The notes: generated by a model not told the origin, from the sequence alone. A stretch of DNA of 64,000 nt from Alphaproteobacteria bacterium SS10 (GCA_019192455.1 JAHCML010000003.1:913664-977663), one strand, 5' to 3'. Shown: positions 34,190-43,063, counted from the first letter of the stretch. Numbers and translations are program-made.

Positions 34190-35929
34190 TTAGTTGTAAC
34201 GGATTATGCGGTTTAGCGTGCGTAGATACTCATCAATCAGCTCTGGATCGTTGAGCACTGTACGTACAGCCTCCAGCGCTTCCTCTGCGCTTAGTTGTTC
34301 GGCATCAAGGGCTGCTTGAAGCCGCTGGACCTTGCTATCACTGCCTAGGCGGATTGCTGGCGCTAGGGCGAGGGGGACACCGCGCTGATCACCACTTAGG
34401 ACGATCAGTTCCGCTTGCGATAAAGCGCGCTCGTAATCCTCTAGCCTGAACGCATTCATTGATAGGGGGATCCGGAACCAGCCGGGCGGGTTGGTTGTTA
34501 AGGTCATGCCCTGCTGGATTTTTACGATGCCATCATCCCAAGCCCCACCGAGGATCTCAGCCCAACCCTGAAGCACCCGTAAATCAGGTTTGGAGGGGTT
34601 AAGTTTCACAGCACGGCGATAGCTGTCTCGTGCACCCTCATGATCGCCTTTGGCCATCAGGATTGAAGCCAGATACTCGTGCCCCTCAGCATTGAATGGG
34701 TCCAATTGGATGGCCTTGATTACGTCCGCTGTTGCTTGCTCAAGCTGGGTCTCATCTGACTGATCACCGGCGCGGCTCCAATCCAAGAAGGTTAGGAAGC
34801 CATGGGCAGCCCAGATAGAGGCTTCGCTTGTATCGATGGACACCAGGTCATTTAGGCACTGGCGTGTAATCTCACCCTGCGCAGGGTCCTTAGTCTGATC
34901 ATAGGCGTGCCAACGTAGATGGCATTCATGGGCGCCGATGGGCCTTGCCGCTGTTTCTTCACCATCGTTTGAAAGGCGTTCTTCCAACCAGTCCAACTGG
35001 CGCATCGGGATAAAGCCGTTGGGGCCAGCCATTAGGCGGACAATGTCCTGAACGCTATCGATGGTCTGCGCCTCAAGAGATTGGTCCTTCACCCCAACCT
35101 CGGCCACCCGGCTCCAAACCACCTCAAGTGATGCGGCGCTGACTAAGAGAAGGGTAATGCGGAGGTGATCGCCAGCCTGGCCGATTGTGCCACGCAGGTA
35201 ATAATCCGCAGGCCGAAGGTTTAGGGCGGCAATGCCATCCTCATTCCCATCGACCGGTCGCACCCGCACGATATGCATGTGCGAGAGGTCAGAGACGATC
35301 TGCATCCGAAGGCCTTGGGCGACAAAGCCTAGATCAGGTTGGCCTGTGAAGTCTGTAAACGGCTCAACATTGATGATTGGTCGGCTCAAGCCTTCTGAGA
35401 GGTCGACCTCAAGCCTATCCACCGCTGCCCCAGCAGAAATCGGGTCACTTATAGGTCGCCATAAGATAGCTGCCGCAATGATCAATGCCGCTAAGACAAA
35501 GCCACTTACAATCGACCACTGCAGATTTTGAGGGCGGGCAGAGGCTTGGCTCCCTTGGGCAGGGGCAGCCGTCTCATCGGCGGCATCTTGTACTTCGAAG
35601 AGTGGACGATAGCTGCCCTTAGGCACGACGATCCGGTACGCATCTTGCCGTCCTGCGGTTGCGCTGTAATGCTCAAGTGAGCGGCGCAGGCGATTAACCT
35701 CAACGCGGACGATACTGTCATTTGTGGGGTCGAAGTCGTCGCCACGGCCTAATACATCGGTGCCTATCGTATAGGCTTTCAGGCCAGGGCCACGGCCTTC
35801 CAACTCTTCAGTGACAAGGTACTCTAGCAAGCTGGATAGGCGTGAGCGTTCACCAAGGGCGCCGCTCTCACGGATCCGGCTGATGATCTCTTCAATCTCA
35901 GCGTTGGTTGGGGTGTCCGTGGACGCCAT
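34190..35929 (-). CDS. Membrane-anchored winged-helix/TolB-like/TPR regulator
   Basis: 579 residues. The N-terminal 105 residues carry a conserved DNA-binding-like domain: RLSSLLEYLVTEELEGRGPG, LKAYTIGTDVLGRGDDFDPT, DSIVRVEVNRLRRSLEHYSA, RIVVPKGSYRPLFE. This domain occurs at the N-terminus of TPR and adenylate-cyclase-like regulators in alphaproteobacteria. One transmembrane helix follows (about 137-160), then a TolB-like region (INVEPFTDFTGQPDLGFVAQ, TIGQAGDHLRITLLL) and TPR repeats (EGHEYLASILMAKGDHEGAR). It looks like a one-component membrane regulator. The region before its start is rich in TTGC/GCAA half-sites similar to those in the nearby exopolysaccharide promoters. Confidence 0.72.
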   Translation of the reverse strand: MASTDTPTNAEIEEIISRIRESGALGERSRLSSLLEYLVTEELEGRGPGLKAYTIGTDVLGRGDDFDPTNDSIVRVEVNRLRRSLEHYSATAGRQDAYRIVVPKGSYRPLFEVQDAADETAAPAQGSQASARPQNLQWSIVSGFVLAALIIAAAILWRPISDPISAGAAVDRLEVDLSEGLSRPIINVEPFTDFTGQPDLGFVAQGLRMQIVSDLSHMHIVRVRPVDGNEDGIAALNLRPADYYLRGTIGQAGDHLRITLLLVSAASLEVVWSRVAEVGVKDQSLEAQTIDSVQDIVRLMAGPNGFIPMRQLDWLEERLSNDGEETAARPIGAHECHLRWHAYDQTKDPAQGEITRQCLNDLVSIDTSEASIWAAHGFLTFLDWSRAGDQSDETQLEQATADVIKAIQLDPFNAEGHEYLASILMAKGDHEGARDSYRRAVKLNPSKPDLRVLQGWAEILGGAWDDGIVKIQQGMTLTTNPPGWFRIPLSMNAFRLEDYERALSQAELIVLSGDQRGVPLALAPAIRLGSDSKVQRLQAALDAEQLSAEEALEAVRTVLNDPELIDEYLRTLNRIIRYN

Positions 35930-35988
35930 GGATGGTGCTGACCAGTTTGGCCGCGTTGGCGCCTACTCAAAGCCCGGGGACGGGCGAG

Positions 35989-36052
35989 TTGCCATGTGCG
36001 CAACCATAGAAGCTATTGCAGATTGCTACATATTGCCGTTGCAACATGTTGC
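35989..36052. repeat. TTGC/GCAA inverted repeats upstream of the TPR regulator
   Basis: TTGC-N7-GCAA (35989-36003), TTGC-N4-GCAA (36033-36044) and a 12-bp perfect palindrome GCAACATGTTGC (36041-36052) lie 60-125 bp upstream of the regulator start. Half-sites match the exopolysaccharide enhancer motif but the spacings differ. No sigma-54 promoter is seen here. Confidence 0.4.
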
Positions 36053-36108
36053 TAGGCAAGCCGTATCTAGAAAGTTGGGTTTAGTGCCGGTGGGTTAGGG
36101 CGCTCGGC

Positions 36109-36531
36109 TCAGCGCTGTGGCAGATCCCGATAACGCTCAAGGATTGCGGTGATGGTCGCCACATCCTCATCAGCGTCAACCAACTGCTCCAAGTCCAGTT
36201 TGCCCAGCTGCCAGGCGACATGCAGGGCGCTGGCCTGGCCAGCCTGACGCGGATCCAATTGCTTGGCCCGCAGGGCCTTAACCAGGGCTAGCAGCAGCTC
36301 TGCTGGATCATCGCTCTGGTAGTTGGAGCGGAGATGTTGATAGCGATCATCAAAGGCAATGGCTTGCTGGTCGACCGCCAGGTTGAGTGGCGGGCGCGTA
36401 TCGCATTGGGTGAGCTCTTCTGCTGGGAACAGCTCTGGCTCGATAATATGTGGGTCGATATCACGACGGGATAGCGGCGCCTGCCACTCCTCATCGCGAT
36501 ACCGCGGCCATAGGAAGGAGAGCATATTCAT
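36109..36531 (-). CDS. Protein of unknown function at the end of the Wzz operon
   Basis: 140 residues, start MNMLSFLWPRYRDEEWQAPL, which resembles the N-terminal tag of proteins tied to the ExoP/Wzc operon. The rest is helical and acidic (DDPAELLLALVKALRAKQLD, LHVAWQLGKLDLEQLVDADE). No membrane segment. It overlaps the previous gene by 4 bp, so it is translated with it. No family is recognised; a role in polysaccharide assembly is inferred from position. Confidence 0.6.
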   Translation of the reverse strand: MNMLSFLWPRYRDEEWQAPLSRRDIDPHIIEPELFPAEELTQCDTRPPLNLAVDQQAIAFDDRYQHLRSNYQSDDPAELLLALVKALRAKQLDPRQAGQASALHVAWQLGKLDLEQLVDADEDVATITAILERYRDLPQR

Positions 36532-37094
36532 CGCTGCTGCTCCTCAGTGCCGCGTTCATGGGCAAGGCGGGTATTCCAGGCCTTAATCAGGCCCGCGATC
36601 TCCCGTGCCGTGCCTGCAATACCAGCGCGCTTTGGCCGTGCAATCTCATCCGCCTGACGTTGGCGCTGAATGCCTCGCTTTAGCGTTACATTGAGGATGG
36701 CCATATCGGTTTCATCGCTATGAACGAATAGGCCAGGCTGGCTCAGTAGCTTTAGATGGCGATCAAGAGCTGGATCAGCCGCTTTCCCAACCGCGTAGCT
36801 GTCACCGGCAAAACCGGTTGCGGTCGCTTCGTTATGCAGGCTCAGCTGATCCGCCATATCAATGGTGTCCAGATCGACGATGATTGCATCGACACTAGAC
36901 CAGCCCAGCCCCTTTGATGGCATCTCAGGCTTTGAGATGATCTCAAATCCGGGGAGGGCGGTCGCCAATGCCTCAATCAGCGCGTCCTGTTCGGATACCA
37001 ATGCAATGATCGGACGGGAGGCATCTAGGGTTACCGGATTGCCAGCGCCAGCGGTCATAACTTCACCATCGGTTGCAGTGTTGATCGTCTTCAT
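36528..37094 (-). CDS. Receiver-like protein in the Wzz operon
   Basis: 188 residues. Residues about 26-140 follow a receiver or ATPase-like alpha/beta pattern: RPIIALVSEQDALIEALATA, VDAIIVDLDTIDMADQL, then GLFVHSDETDMAILNVTLKR. Asp remains at the end of the third strand, but the KP motif is missing, so it is at best a degenerate receiver. A basic helical tail follows (IQRQRQADEIARPKRAGIAG). It overlaps the PilZ/Wzz gene and the next gene by 4 bp each, so the three are made together. It could couple the chain-length regulator to signalling; this is inference. Confidence 0.6.
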   Translation of the reverse strand: MKTINTATDGEVMTAGAGNPVTLDASRPIIALVSEQDALIEALATALPGFEIISKPEMPSKGLGWSSVDAIIVDLDTIDMADQLSLHNEATATGFAGDSYAVGKAADPALDRHLKLLSQPGLFVHSDETDMAILNVTLKRGIQRQRQADEIARPKRAGIAGTAREIAGLIKAWNTRLAHERGTEEQQR

Positions 37095-39706
37095 GCGGCA
37101 GCCCCTGACCGGCTTTGGTCATTGGCTGGGGTTGCAACCAGCTCTGGCTGCATATTGCGGAAGGCTGGATCGTTCGCGCTGGCATTTACCAGCACCACAA
37201 AGATTGGCCCCTTGGTTAGTCGGGTTGTTGCCTCAACCTGCCGCTCAAGATCAGAAAGCTTATCGTCACGGTTCACCACCAGGACCACGGCATCGGATTC
37301 ACCAACGACAAAGCGTGACAACACATCAGTGGTCAGGCGGTTGCCTTGATAAATCAGGCAATCGGTTGCCTTGCGATTATTGCGGATCATGGTTTGGGTG
37401 GTTTCCACCGACATGGAAGGGCGGTGGTAATCGAAGTGGCCGCCACCTGGAATGATCGACAGGATCGGCGACAGGAACAGTGGCTCTGGAATGTCGCTGA
37501 TGAGGGCTGGCTTGCTGTCCTGCTCCCCAACATTGGCGAGGCTGCTCAACCGTGGTTTGAAGTCACCATCGATCATCAGCGTGCTGGTACCAGCGCCGGC
37601 AAAGGATTGTGCCAGTTGCATGGTGAGTGGTGCGCAATTGGTGCCTTCACTAACCGGTGCCACGACAATGGCCCGGGCGCGGTCGGTATGTTTACGGATG
37701 CCAATCTCAAGCTCGGCACGGATATGGTTCACCGCCGGTGGTGCCATGCTGTCCATCTCATCCATCGTGCCAACCACACCGATAAGCTCGACGCCATCAA
37801 TGCTGGCCAGCTCATCGCTATAACCAACCCGGCGGCGCAGCATGTAGAAGCCGACAAAGCCAGTTAGGGTGGCGCCAAAGGCCATGACGACGGCGAGACC
37901 AGCCGCGGTCTTACGGCGGTTGATCGTTGGTTGGGCGGGCACACTGCCTCGGGATAGGATTTCAATGCTGCCAGGCAGGCTGTTGCGGCTCTCAACCCGC
38001 ACCTTCTCAAGGGCGCGGCGGGTCTCTTGCAGCATGGTGCGGTTTTCGTTGATGTCATCATCAATCGCAGTGACATCGATCAGCTTGGCATTAAGCCGCT
38101 CAGCATCCGCCAGAAGGGCGACCAAGCGCGCTTCTTGAACAGCCATCATTTCATTCAGCTGCTCTGATGATTGCTCAGTGTCGCCAGCCCCAGATGACAG
38201 GCCGCCACTCTCGCCCAGGCGATTGATCAGCTGATACCGCTCATCAATGGCAGCATCAATGATGGCAAGTTCTTGCGCGGCAAACGCAACCGATGGGTGC
38301 TTCTCAGCATAACGTTCGCGGAGGGTTGAAAGATTGGCCGCACGCTTGGTCCGCTCAAAGCTTAAATCTGCGAGGGTGCGGTCCTGCATAACAGCCCGCT
38401 GGATTGAAGCATCAAGCGAGCCATCGCCAATGATCTTCCCATTGTCGGCAAGCTGACGAAGCGAGGCCTCAATATCCGAAATCGTGGTTCGTGCTTCCTC
38501 GATCTGTTCAAGGCGGAGCTTGTGCGTGGCGCGCACCGTGGTGGCATCGTGTTCACCACCAACATTGAGGAGCACGGCATAAAGCTGATCCAGACGGGTC
38601 AGTAGCTCTTGCTCACGGGCAATCAGCTCTCGCTCACGAATGGTTTGGCGTTGGTCCAGCTGCTCAACATGCATCTGCTGGTAGGCATCCAGAACCGCGT
38701 TCACCATGACCTTGGCGGAATCACGGTCGATGGAATCTGCCGTAAGCTCCAGCATGCTCTGCATCTTGCGGGCGGCGAGGCGCTGTTCAAGCTCATCAAC
38801 CGTTTGGGCCACGTCACGCGGCGGCTCTGGCTCACGGTTAAGCAGATAAAGCGCACGGTCCAGAACCGGACGGCTAGTCAGGTAGGTCAACTCGCTGCTG
38901 ACGAACGCATCGAATAAGCGCAGGCGGCTGTCATCCCGCTCCGCGTATAGGATTTTGGGCTCTTTCGCGGCGATACGGATCAGGCCGCGACTTTGGAAGA
39001 TTGGGTCAATCACCAGCCATGCGGCGGTTGCCATGACAGCGCCTAAGACCATGAAGGCCACGGCCGCTTGGGCCCAGCGGTCGCGCAGTGCGCGGTAGGC
39101 GATGACCAGCGGGTTGATGAACTCGCCTTCTTCATCGAAATCAGATTGCCGCTCTTGAAACAGTGGCTGATGGTGCAAGCCATGTGGCGGGGCTGCATGA
39201 CCGTGTGACCAAGCATCGTGATGCCCATCGGTCGCTGGCGCTGGCGAGATGTTCAGATTGCCCGTCGCTTGCGGCTTCTCTTGCGCAGGCTGGCTTGGGT
39301 GAGCAGCGGCTTGCTGTTGCTCGTCCAGAATTGGCGGGACATTCGCCTCTGGCGTTTCGGCTGCCGGGGCTGCCTCCTCAACATGACCATCAGCTGCCTG
39401 TGCCTGCAGCATCAGGCGCTCGCCACGTGGGTCGATCATGATGAAACGGCTGGCAACCTGCTGGTGCCGCTGATTGATACGGGTGATCGAGATTAATGCT
39501 GGGAAACGAACTTCGAGCCCGTCCGAGACGAATTCGATCTGAATGCTCTCTTCCGTACCCAGGGCGAGTTTCCGGAAGGGCAGACGGCGCACGGTGAAGC
39601 CGGACATGTTCCAGTCACGGACAGTGATCTTCCGTCCCCGCCAAATCAAGGTCAGCGGAGTTGACGCTGTCGTGTCTTGGCGTCTAAATCGACCGGCGCG
39701 TGGCAC
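37091..39706 (-). CDS. PilZ-like / Wzz chain-length determinant / degenerate tyrosine-kinase fusion
   Basis: GTG 39706 (VPRAGRFRRQDTTAS) is chosen because a sigma-54 promoter at 39748-39762 lies inside the longer frame that reaches 39940. Domains in about 871 residues: a PilZ-like domain (1-100; Arg-rich start and VRDWNMSGF, near DxSxxG); a His/Pro/Gln-rich linker; a Wzz region (NPLVIAYRALRDRWAQAAVA, first membrane helix about 215-235, long coiled coils, PxxP before a second helix); then a Wzc/ExoP-like P-loop domain. There the Walker A reads VAPVSEGTNCAPLT, without GK(S/T), Walker A' is LMIDGDF, and no C-terminal Tyr cluster exists. It should set polysaccharide chain length without kinase activity, perhaps controlled by cyclic di-GMP. 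Confidence 0.8.
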   Translation of the reverse strand: MPRAGRFRRQDTTASTPLTLIWRGRKITVRDWNMSGFTVRRLPFRKLALGTEESIQIEFVSDGLEVRFPALISITRINQRHQQVASRFIMIDPRGERLMLQAQAADGHVEEAAPAAETPEANVPPILDEQQQAAAHPSQPAQEKPQATGNLNISPAPATDGHHDAWSHGHAAPPHGLHHQPLFQERQSDFDEEGEFINPLVIAYRALRDRWAQAAVAFMVLGAVMATAAWLVIDPIFQSRGLIRIAAKEPKILYAERDDSRLRLFDAFVSSELTYLTSRPVLDRALYLLNREPEPPRDVAQTVDELEQRLAARKMQSMLELTADSIDRDSAKVMVNAVLDAYQQMHVEQLDQRQTIRERELIAREQELLTRLDQLYAVLLNVGGEHDATTVRATHKLRLEQIEEARTTISDIEASLRQLADNGKIIGDGSLDASIQRAVMQDRTLADLSFERTKRAANLSTLRERYAEKHPSVAFAAQELAIIDAAIDERYQLINRLGESGGLSSGAGDTEQSSEQLNEMMAVQEARLVALLADAERLNAKLIDVTAIDDDINENRTMLQETRRALEKVRVESRNSLPGSIEILSRGSVPAQPTINRRKTAAGLAVVMAFGATLTGFVGFYMLRRRVGYSDELASIDGVELIGVVGTMDEMDSMAPPAVNHIRAELEIGIRKHTDRARAIVVAPVSEGTNCAPLTMQLAQSFAGAGTSTLMIDGDFKPRLSSLANVGEQDSKPALISDIPEPLFLSPILSIIPGGGHFDYHRPSMSVETTQTMIRNNRKATDCLIYQGNRLTTDVLSRFVVGESDAVVLVVNRDDKLSDLERQVEATTRLTKGPIFVVLVNASANDPAFRNMQPELVATPANDQSRSGAAA

Positions 39707-39747
39707 GTTAAGAAACTCATAACAAAGAATAACTCTCTGTTGATCCC

Positions 39748-39762
39748 GCAAGCTGCGTGCCA
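39748..39762 (-). promoter_or_regulatory. Sigma-54 promoter of the PilZ/Wzz operon
   Basis: Read on the minus strand: TGGCAC-GCAGC-TTGC, a perfect -24/-12 element, preceded by TT and followed by GG. The expected transcript start is near 39736, about 30 nt before GTG 39706. Confidence 0.8.
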
Positions 39763-39812
39763 AAAAGAGCGGTAATATGTTGTGTGTAATGGGTAATTGT
39801 CGCGTTATAAAA

Positions 39813-39877
39813 TTGCAAAATGCGGTATACGATACCCTGTGGCCCATTTTGCAATGGATATCTGTTGCGTTCTGCAA
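39813..39877. promoter_or_regulatory. Cluster of enhancer-like TTGC-N5-GCAA sites (Wzz promoter)
   Basis: TTGCAAAATGCGG (39813-39825), the same word inverted with a GGGC end (39842-39854, minus) and the complete palindrome TTGCGTTCTGCAA (39865-39877) lie 65-129 bp upstream of the -12 element. Number, spacing and distance fit binding sites for a sigma-54 activator; the activator is probably the PrsR-like protein at 54653. Confidence 0.65.
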
Positions 39878-39915
39878 TGCTTTGATTATTAGAACAGGCG
39901 CATACAAACGGCCGC

Positions 39916-40770
39916 TCAATACCGCTCCGCTTGCTCCCATTTTTGATGATCTCTCGCGGCCAAATTATTGATTTTGGCCACCAAATTGATCGCGATGTAG
40001 CATAACCCAGCAAGCCAAAGATGGGGTCTAACGGCCAGTCTTTGCATCAAGCCAACTGGCGGCGGTGTTGTTGAATTTTGCGGGGGCTGGCTAGCTTGTT
40101 CTAGCTCTCGGTTGCCGCGGTAAACGCGCTGTCGAACCCTGACAAGATCACCAAGGCTTTTGGGCGCATTGGTCTGAATGATTGCATCGGTTTCAACCAC
40201 CTGACCGAGCTTTGCGATCTCTCGCGACATCCATTCATCATCATTGGTGATATCAGGGATGGTTTGCAGCAGGTACCCAGCTTCAGATGATTTTAGGGCG
40301 TAACAGCCGCCAAACTTGCCACCGTCGAAATAGGGATGGTGGGCCCAGGCGGCATAGAACAGACGAACAGGAAGGCTGGCATCGGTAAGGTTAGGGGTGA
40401 AGTCACCAACAGCCGCCACGGCAGCCTCTGTTTGCACCCCGTCGTGAAGCGTAGCGATTTCAGCGGGGCCGACCTCGATATCGGCATCCATAACAATCCA
40501 GGTTTGGCCAGTCGCTATGGCCGCACCGGTCCGAAGTGCGCCTGTCTTTGACCCCTCATCAAGCTCTATCAACGTGACATCTGGCCAACCTGTCCGAACT
40601 ATATCAGCGGTGTTATCGGTGCAGCCATTGGCGATCAAGATGGCCTGCCATTTGCCATCTCGGAGGTCGATTAAGGCGTTTCCGGTCAACAGCTTAGACA
40701 GCGTTCGTTCAATAATCCGTGCCTCGTTATAGGCGGGGATGATGAGGCTGATGACCGCCTGGCTCGTCAT
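39916..40770 (-). CDS. Family 2 glycosyltransferase
   Basis: 284 residues. GT-A fold with VISLIIPAYNEARIIERTLS, AILIANGCTDNTADIVRTGW, EGSKTGALRTGAAIATGQ and the DxD motif VMDADIEVGP. Unlike bacterial transferases with many helices it has only a C-terminal hydrophobic stretch (about residues 253-272), which may tether it to the inner membrane. It is the last gene of the leftward wzy operon and overlaps the PssE-like gene by 4 bp. It adds a sugar of unknown identity to the lipid-linked repeat unit. Confidence 0.82.
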   Translation of the reverse strand: MTSQAVISLIIPAYNEARIIERTLSKLLTGNALIDLRDGKWQAILIANGCTDNTADIVRTGWPDVTLIELDEGSKTGALRTGAAIATGQTWIVMDADIEVGPAEIATLHDGVQTEAAVAAVGDFTPNLTDASLPVRLFYAAWAHHPYFDGGKFGGCYALKSSEAGYLLQTIPDITNDDEWMSREIAKLGQVVETDAIIQTNAPKSLGDLVRVRQRVYRGNRELEQASQPPQNSTTPPPVGLMQRLAVRPHLWLAGLCYIAINLVAKINNLAARDHQKWEQAERY

Positions 40771-41276
40771 GGTTTCTGCCCCGATACGTCGACGAATTCG
40801 GCAACCATTTGAAGTAGGCCTGGGTCTGCCCCTTCCGGCAGCCGCGCCGGCGTCTCCACCTGCCCATCGCCATCCTCCAGGGCCTTAATGCAGGCGGTTA
40901 GATCATCAGCGCTGGAGATTGCGGTGACGCCTGGCACATTGGTAAAGCGCTCTAAGGTGGCCAGTTGATGATCATTACGATGTTCACCGTACCGGGCTTC
41001 CCGGGCCATGATCGCGACGGGCTTACCAAGCTGAAGCGCACCAAGAATGGTGCCGATCCCGGCATGGCCGATGATCAGGTCGGCTTGCGCCATCATGGCT
41101 TCAAAGTCCCTAGCTGCCAGCGTTTCAGCAGAGGCCATTAGGTTTGGTGGGGCGCCACCTATACCGATCTGGGCAAACCAACCCCAGTCGGTACTATCGG
41201 CGGCACATTGATCCGCCAGCTTTACCAAACGGTCGAAGGGCAGCTGCTGGCCAACGGTGACGAGCGCACGCTTCAT
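40767..41276 (-). CDS. pssE: PssE/Alg13-like glycosyltransferase subunit
   Basis: 169 residues, the donor-binding half of a split GT28-type transferase: RALVTVGQQLPFDRLVKLAD, FEAMMAQADLIIGHAGIGTI, LGALQLGKPVAIMAREARYG, EHRNDHQ. In rhizobia PssE works with PssD to add the second sugar, a glucuronic acid, onto the lipid-linked starter sugar. It overlaps the PssD-like gene and the following GT2 by 4 bp each, so it is produced with its partner. The sugar specificity here is inferred from the family. Confidence 0.85.
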   Translation of the reverse strand: MKRALVTVGQQLPFDRLVKLADQCAADSTDWGWFAQIGIGGAPPNLMASAETLAARDFEAMMAQADLIIGHAGIGTILGALQLGKPVAIMAREARYGEHRNDHQLATLERFTNVPGVTAISSADDLTACIKALEDGDGQVETPARLPEGADPGLLQMVAEFVDVSGQKP

Positions 41277-41803
41277 GCGGCAGCCTCCCGTTTGCCCTTT
41301 GGTTGCCCATCGGTTTCATCGGTATTGGTGGTTAGGCCAACCAACCCTTCGAAGACTGAACCGGCATAGGCTACACCCTCGCGCTCTGCGACCTCTGGCC
41401 ATTGGCTGTAGACGGTGATGCCATGCTTCTTAGCGAGCCGCGCTGACATGGTGAGCTCGCGTGCATTGGCGACGCTGTCGATAAACAGACCCTTTGCACC
41501 AATCCAACGGCCCATGATGAGGGCTAGGCAACCCGGTGCTGCCCCTGTGCTGATGATATAGCCGGGGCGATGACGCAGCAGCAGCCAAGCAAGCTGAACA
41601 GTCACAATTGCAAGCCGCAGCTTGGTATCGCGATTGCCATCGGCAATTCGGTGATAGCGCCTTCCTGGAGCGCCTGCGGCGGTCTTGAGAAGGGGGGAGG
41701 CGTAGATGGTTCGATCATCGGGTAGTGACGATGATAGGCGCAGCAGCTGGTGCCAGTGTCCGCCACCTGACGCGATGGCCAGAATGGTTTGGCGTTGGGT
41801 CAT
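41273..41803 (-). CDS. pssD: PssD/Alg14-like glycosyltransferase subunit
   Basis: 176 residues, the acceptor-binding half of the split transferase: TILAIASGGGHWHQLLRLSS, AWLLLRHRPGYIISTGAAPG, LFIDSVANARELTMSARLAK, ITVYSQWPEVAEREGVAYAG. A hydrophobic segment near residues 60-75 may anchor it at the membrane and recruit PssE. 4-bp overlaps at both ends show tight coupling to the GT4 upstream and PssE downstream. Confidence 0.85.
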   Translation of the reverse strand: MTQRQTILAIASGGGHWHQLLRLSSSLPDDRTIYASPLLKTAAGAPGRRYHRIADGNRDTKLRLAIVTVQLAWLLLRHRPGYIISTGAAPGCLALIMGRWIGAKGLFIDSVANARELTMSARLAKKHGITVYSQWPEVAEREGVAYAGSVFEGLVGLTTNTDETDGQPKGKREAAA

Positions 41804-43056
41804 GCCGCATGCTCCGATGAGGAAATGCGGTCGGTATCTTCAGTTTTAGCGGCGGGCTTGGCGCGGTCATCAGCCAGTGCCGCCTGATAAAACTGATCGA
41901 CGCGATCCAGCTTGTTTCGCCAGTAGCCGAGCGTCGCAACGCGGTCCCTCGCACCGTCAACCAGTGCGGCGTAACGCTTCGGGTCCAGTAGTAGTTGGCT
42001 GACTTCACGGGCCAGATCACCGGCCAGTTGCTCCGGATCGATGGCCTTCACCTTAATGCCAGACCGGTTGTCGACCACATGGCCGGGGCCCCCACGATCA
42101 GTGGTCACAACGGGCAGGCCATGACGCATGGCCTCAAACACAACATTGCCGCTTGGCTCCCTAAAGCTCGGGAACAGAAAGATGTCCGCATCCTGATAGA
42201 GCGCCTCTGTTTCAGCTTTGGCTACCTGACCCAGGAATTGGATCTTAGCGCTCACGCCGAGCCGTTCAGCCTCAGCCTTACAGCGATCAATCTCTGGACC
42301 CTTACCGGCGCTGATCAGCGTTAAGTCGGGGAACCGCTCATGAAGTCGGGCAAGACATCGTATGGCATCACGTAGGCCCTTCGTGCGAACACCCCGGCCG
42401 ATATGAAGCAGTGTCTTCGGCTCCCGGCGTCGTGGGGTGAGGGGCGCCAGGTTGGGGATGCCAATCTCACTCTCCACTGAGAATGATTTGATCCCGATAT
42501 CGTCCAAGGCCTCCTGAACATAGGTGCCGGCACCCATGATGTGTGCTGCCTCTCGATAGCTTCGGCGCAGCCATGGGTCATGCTTTAGCCGCAGATGGTC
42601 AACCGCACGGAGGCGGGCATACCAGGCATCAATCGGCCCGTCTTGGGTGAAGCCTGGCGGTGTCGTCAGTGACCCTGCCAGGGGGCCCAGAATGTAAGGT
42701 TTACCAAGGCCTGTCGCTGGGCATGGATAGCGCATGGCCAGGGGGCCAATCTGATGCACGAGATCGAAGTTATCGAGGTTGTCTGCTAGCCAGCGCCGGG
42801 CCTTGCGATAGAAGAAAGCATAGGCGGGTTTCATCATGGCATTCAGTCGCTCATGCACGCGAAGCCATGAGGGTTCTGGCCATGAGACAACCTTCAGATC
42901 TTTGATCTGCTCTTCCAACGGCGTACGGCCCGCCCGCTGCATGGTAAGGACGGTCACGTCATAGCGCATGGCCAGGTGGCGAACCCAATCGCAAGCAGAG
43001 CGGGATTCACCGACATCGGTGCCATCACAATATGGGGTGATAATAACAAGCCGCAT
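41800..43056 (-). CDS. Family 4 glycosyltransferase
   Basis: 418 residues of the GT-B fold. The N-terminal half has RLVIITPYCDGTDVGESRSA and FDLVHQIGPLAMRYPCP. The C-terminal nucleotide-sugar half has KTLLHIGRGVRTKGLRDAIR, SAKIQFLGQVAKAETEALYQ, and the E-x7-E signature FREPSGNVVFEAMRHGLPVV. It transfers a sugar from an activated donor onto the growing repeat unit. It lies 7 bp after the GT2 gene and overlaps pssD by 4 bp. Confidence 0.87.
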   Translation of the reverse strand: MRLVIITPYCDGTDVGESRSACDWVRHLAMRYDVTVLTMQRAGRTPLEEQIKDLKVVSWPEPSWLRVHERLNAMMKPAYAFFYRKARRWLADNLDNFDLVHQIGPLAMRYPCPATGLGKPYILGPLAGSLTTPPGFTQDGPIDAWYARLRAVDHLRLKHDPWLRRSYREAAHIMGAGTYVQEALDDIGIKSFSVESEIGIPNLAPLTPRRREPKTLLHIGRGVRTKGLRDAIRCLARLHERFPDLTLISAGKGPEIDRCKAEAERLGVSAKIQFLGQVAKAETEALYQDADIFLFPSFREPSGNVVFEAMRHGLPVVTTDRGGPGHVVDNRSGIKVKAIDPEQLAGDLAREVSQLLLDPKRYAALVDGARDRVATLGYWRNKLDRVDQFYQAALADDRAKPAAKTEDTDRISSSEHAA

Positions 43057-43063
43057 AAGCGCT

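Noticed and set aside
39707..39940. Longer start of the PilZ/Wzz protein at 39940
   Set aside because: This stretch holds the sigma-54 promoter and the enhancer palindromes and has no resemblance to any domain; it also overlaps the end of the glycosyltransferase gene.
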